Positions 41,982 to 44,634 of a stretch of DNA of 44,634 nt are shown here, in pieces. The translations under genes and the position numbers were made by a program. The stretch is from assembly GCA_016213725.1 (NCBI GenBank), contig JACQZS010000232.1, positions 1 to 44,634 of the forward strand. The letters run 5' to 3'. The notes beneath the pieces are model-generated. The model did no database searches. It worked only from the letters and a program-made list of their open reading frames with translations, and was not told the DNA's origin. Source of the stretch: Acidobacteriota bacterium (GTDB taxonomy: Bacteria > Acidobacteriota > Terriglobia > Bryobacterales > Bryobacteraceae). Numbering within the stretch: the stretch's first letter is position 1; every line of letters starts with the position of its first letter.

Positions 41982-42710
41982 ATGTCACAACAATGTGCGG
42001 TGATCCTGGCGGCAGGCCGGGGAACGAGATTGAAGTCCGTCACGGGCGATTTGCCGAAGCCATTGCTGCTGCTGAACGGCAAGCCGATGGTGGAGCACGT
42101 GATGGGCAGCCTGCGGCACGCGGGGTTCGACAAGTTCCTGCTGGTGGTGGGATACCGGCATGAATTGTTCTACGCGCGGTTTGCCGGGGACCACAGCGTG
42201 CACTATGCGCTGCAGGATCCCGTGGACGGGACCGGATCCGCCACGCGGCTGGCGGAAGGCTTCACGGCAGGCGACCCGTTCCTGCTGATCTTTGGGGACA
42301 TTCTGGCGGCGCCGGAGGATCTGGCCGAGCTGTGGAAGCGGTTGATGGATGATCCGGAGGCGGCGGGCGTGATTGCCGTGAAGGAAGTGGACGACCCCTA
42401 TCAGGGCGCGGCGGTGTATGAGGAGAACGGCGTAGTGAGCCGGATCATCGAGAAGCCGCCGATAGGAACGAGCACGACGCGTTGGAACAGCGCGGGAATC
42501 TATGCATTTCGCCGTGTAGTGTTCGAGGCGCTGGCGCGGATTCAGAAGACGGAGCGGGACGAGTATGAGCTGCCGTCGGCGGTGACGATGCTGCTGGGAG
42601 AAGGCAAGCGCTTCCTGATTTCGCCATTGGTGGGCGCGTGGCGGGACGTGGGTCGCCCGGAGGATGTGGCGGCGGCGGCGGAGATTACCAGCGAGTTGCT
42701 TCCCGGATAG
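41982..42710 (+). CDS. Sugar-phosphate nucleotidyltransferase
   Basis: 242 residues. The N-terminal AVILAAGRGTRLKSVTGDLP with PKPLLLLNGKPM is the nucleotide-binding signature of the NTP_transferase family; LLIFGDIL supplies the metal-binding Asp and IIEKPP the sugar-site block. It joins a nucleotide to a sugar 1-phosphate, in the manner of GlmU or RmlA uridylyl- or thymidylyltransferases, for glycan synthesis. The ATG at 41982 best fits the family start; 41958 and GTG 42000 are alternatives. Its last 26 bases overlap the convergent LytTR gene. Confidence 0.9.
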   Translation: MSQQCAVILAAGRGTRLKSVTGDLPKPLLLLNGKPMVEHVMGSLRHAGFDKFLLVVGYRHELFYARFAGDHSVHYALQDPVDGTGSATRLAEGFTAGDPFLLIFGDILAAPEDLAELWKRLMDDPEAAGVIAVKEVDDPYQGAAVYEENGVVSRIIEKPPIGTSTTRWNSAGIYAFRRVVFEALARIQKTERDEYELPSAVTMLLGEGKRFLISPLVGAWRDVGRPEDVAAAAEITSELLPG

Positions 42711-43407
42711 CGCCGGCCATGCGCTTGGAGACGGCGGTTTCGATGCCGCCGGAGAGGCGCAGGAGGAAGCGTTTGGAAGAGAGCGGCGTGATGGCGCGCA
42801 GGTGATTGGTGTTGATGATGACGGCGCGGTGGATGCGGCGGAAGCGCGGAGGCGGGTATTTCTCTTCGATGGACTTGAGCGTGGAGTCGAGCGCGTACTT
42901 GCCGGAAGTGGTGAGGACCATGGCGCCGCCGGGCGCGGCGCGGAAGAGGATGACGTCGGCGGGATCGAGCAGGTGAATTTCGCCGCCGGCGCGGGCGGCG
43001 ATGCGGCGCGGTGTTTCAGCGGGAGCGGGCGCCGGCTTCAGATTGCGGCCGGAGAACTGGGCCTGCGCTTTAGCGATGGCGGCGGAGAGCCGTTCAATGC
43101 GTACCGGTTTGAGGAGATAGTCCACGGCGCCCGAGTCGAAAGCGGCCAGAGCGTGCGTATCGTGGGCCGTGACGTAGATGACCAGGGGCGCGTGCGGACC
43201 GCGGAGGGAGCGGGCGAATGCGACGCCGTCGACGCCGGGCATATGGATGTCGAGCAGGAGCAGGTCCGGAGCGAGGCGCGGCATGAGGCTGAGCGCTTCA
43301 GCGGCCGAGGAGGCCTGGCCGGCCACGCTGACGGACGGGATCTCATCCAGCAGCTCCCTGAGAATGGAACGCGCGATGGGCTCGTCATCGACAATCAGGA
43401 CTCTCAT
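42685..43407 (-). CDS. LytTR-family response regulator
   Basis: 240 residues. A receiver domain (1-115) has the acidic pair D7-D8, phosphorylation site D53 in LLLLDIHMP and K102 in YLLKPVR. A Pro/Ala linker leads to a LytTR DNA-binding domain (about 135-237, EIHLLDPADVILFRAAPGG ... FRRIHRAVIINTNHL), a fold that binds direct-repeat sites. It forms an operon with the sensor kinase by a four-base overlap (ATGA). Such pairs often control exopolysaccharide, autolysis or transporters; the targets cannot be seen here. Confidence 0.95.
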   Translation of the reverse strand: MRVLIVDDEPIARSILRELLDEIPSVSVAGQASSAAEALSLMPRLAPDLLLLDIHMPGVDGVAFARSLRGPHAPLVIYVTAHDTHALAAFDSGAVDYLLKPVRIERLSAAIAKAQAQFSGRNLKPAPAPAETPRRIAARAGGEIHLLDPADVILFRAAPGGAMVLTTSGKYALDSTLKSIEEKYPPPRFRRIHRAVIINTNHLRAITPLSSKRFLLRLSGGIETAVSKRMAGAIREATRW

Positions 43408-44634
43408 GGCTCGTCTCCGGGTATGGTGAAACCGACCTGGGTCAGCCCGCCGGAGCGATGGATATCGAGGGTAGCGGAATCGCCGTAACAGAGGCGCAGA
43501 CGCTGGCGGACATTGTCGAGACCGACGTGCAGGCCGGGGCGCGGTTGCGGGCTGAAGCCGGGGCCTGAGTCCGTGACGGAAACGGCCAGGCGCCCGTCCT
43601 GCCAATGGGCGGAGACGTGGACGGTGCCGCCTTCGGGCAGCGAGGCGATGCCGTGCTTCACCGCGTTCTCGACCAGGGGTTGAATGGAGAGCACGGGGAT
43701 GGGGGCGTGAGCGGCGTCCGCGCCGATGTCGATCTGCGTATGAAGCTTCGGGCCGAGGCGCAGAGACTCGATCTCCAGGTATGCGCGGACGATCTGCATC
43801 TCAGACTCCAGTGGGATGGTGCTGCGGCCGCTCTGGAGGAAGTAGCGGAAGATATCGGAGAGATTGAGGACGGTTCTGCGTGCTTCGGCGGCGGACTTGG
43901 GGATGGAGCCGTAGAGGACATTGAGCGCATTGAAGAGGAAGTGCGGGTGGATGCGGGACTCGAGGGCGCGCAGCTCGGCCTGGGTGATGAGCCGCTTGAG
44001 TTCGGCTTCGCGGTAGTGCTCGAGGCGCTCGTCCACGGTGTTGTGCAGGCGGGTGAGGAGGGCCAGATCTTCGGAGAGGTAGGGCCGCCCGCCGGCGCGC
44101 CGGCCGAGGTCGAAGGGCAGCGGGCGATCCTGTGCGACAGTGTCTCCGGCGCGCTCGGCCTCGAAGAAGTGAGCGATTCGCTCAGCAGCCCATTCCAGAT
44201 ATCCCGCTTCCGAGTCGATGGTATGTTTGCGGAGGTCCCGCAGGAGGAGATCCGCGTCACCGCGGCGGAAGAGCAGGCGGGTGAGGAGATTCTGCGCGGC
44301 AGAGCGCGTCATGGCGAAGGCCACCAGCAGGGCAGTGGAGCCCGCGGCCAGCAAAGCGACCTGCGGATTCAACATGCGGCGGTAGTCCACCAGGCCGAGG
44401 TGCAGGGCGGCCTCCGCGGCCGCCCAGGTAAAGAGCGCTGCGAGCAGGAAGTTTGCCAGAAAGCGCAGGAACGCGTCGAGCAGCAGGAAGCGGAACTCCT
44501 GCATCAGAACGAACAAGGCCAGAGGCACGCCGGCGTGGTGAATGGCGAGTTCCATGGCCCAGGCGTGGGTGGTGTTCTCCGAATGGAGATGCGTAAAGGA
44601 GAGGGCAAAGAGAAAAATGGCCAGCGCGGCGGCG
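43404..44634 (-). CDS. LytS/YehU-type sensor histidine kinase, 5' end outside the window
   Basis: The frame is open to the window edge, so the N-terminus is missing: codons upstream of the internal ATG 44555 encode another hydrophobic stretch (AIFLFALSFTHL). Three or more membrane segments are followed by a linker with a coiled stretch, the His_kinase domain with ESRIHPHFLFNALNVL (the phospho-accepting His region) and an ATPase domain with QPLVENAVKHGI (N box) and DSGPGFSP (G box). It should phosphorylate the adjacent LytTR regulator. The stimulus is unknown. Confidence 0.93.
   Translation of the reverse strand, partial: AAALAIFLFALSFTHLHSENTTHAWAMELAIHHAGVPLALFVLMQEFRFLLLDAFLRFLANFLLAALFTWAAAEAALHLGLVDYRRMLNPQVALLAAGSTALLVAFAMTRSAAQNLLTRLLFRRGDADLLLRDLRKHTIDSEAGYLEWAAERIAHFFEAERAGDTVAQDRPLPFDLGRRAGGRPYLSEDLALLTRLHNTVDERLEHYREAELKRLITQAELRALESRIHPHFLFNALNVLYGSIPKSAAEARRTVLNLSDIFRYFLQSGRSTIPLESEMQIVRAYLEIESLRLGPKLHTQIDIGADAAHAPIPVLSIQPLVENAVKHGIASLPEGGTVHVSAHWQDGRLAVSVTDSGPGFSPQPRPGLHVGLDNVRQRLRLCYGDSATLDIHRSGGLTQVGFTIPGDEP

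Overview
The window reads as a chromosomal segment of a high-GC acidobacterium close to Solibacter or Bryobacter. This rests on a type II secretion operon of acidobacterial layout and on three very large exported proteins that end in the domain known as TIGR03437 (the Solibacter C-terminal domain). It also rests on several Tat-type leaders on hydrolase-like proteins. The assignment is inferred from family knowledge; there is no rRNA or tRNA gene here to confirm it.

Left half (1-23081): every gene lies on the plus strand. A type II secretion operon runs gspE (3' part), F, G, H, I, J, K, L (built like a PilM-PilN fusion), M (PilO-like), a GspC/PilP-like subunit, a small exported protein and the secretin gspD. 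Junctions are short or overlapping (4-20 bases), so the genes are probably cotranscribed and translationally coupled. Next come three large exported proteins: a 1312-residue multidomain protein with a C39-like fold that has lost its cysteine, a 565-residue protein with the marks of very high expression, and a 1168-residue propeller/Ig-repeat protein. Strong intrinsic terminators follow the last two. An alpha-L-rhamnosidase-like enzyme closes this half.

Right half (23083-44634): most genes lie on the minus strand. In order: a nickel/cobalt ECF transporter of the NikKLMQO type, with nikL on the opposite strand; a Tat-exported phosphoesterase; a bifunctional beta-oxidation enzyme facing a hotdog thioesterase; a short repeated palindromic element; and a group comprising a DapA-family aldolase, a LamG/FG-GAP exported protein, an epimerase-like protein and a heparinase II/III-like lyase. 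After these come a small P-loop kinase, an MFS exporter, trpS, an RNA m5U methyltransferase interrupted by an in-frame stop, an ACS-type MFS permease, a sugar-nucleotidyltransferase, and a LytS/LytTR two-component pair whose kinase runs off the window.

The observation that ordinary annotation would miss is a reversal of GC skew. The plus strand is C-rich up to about 22 kb and G-rich from about 22.7 kb to the end, whichever strand the genes are on. The change falls inside the intact rhamnosidase gene, so it looks like a replication-related boundary rather than a rearrangement scar. Other items worth a second look are a Gly-Met-Tyr repeat inserted in the secretin N3 domain, a tandemly duplicated pseudopilin leader, degenerate ABC motifs in NikO, the stop-split methyltransferase, and overlapping symmetric -10 elements between divergent genes.
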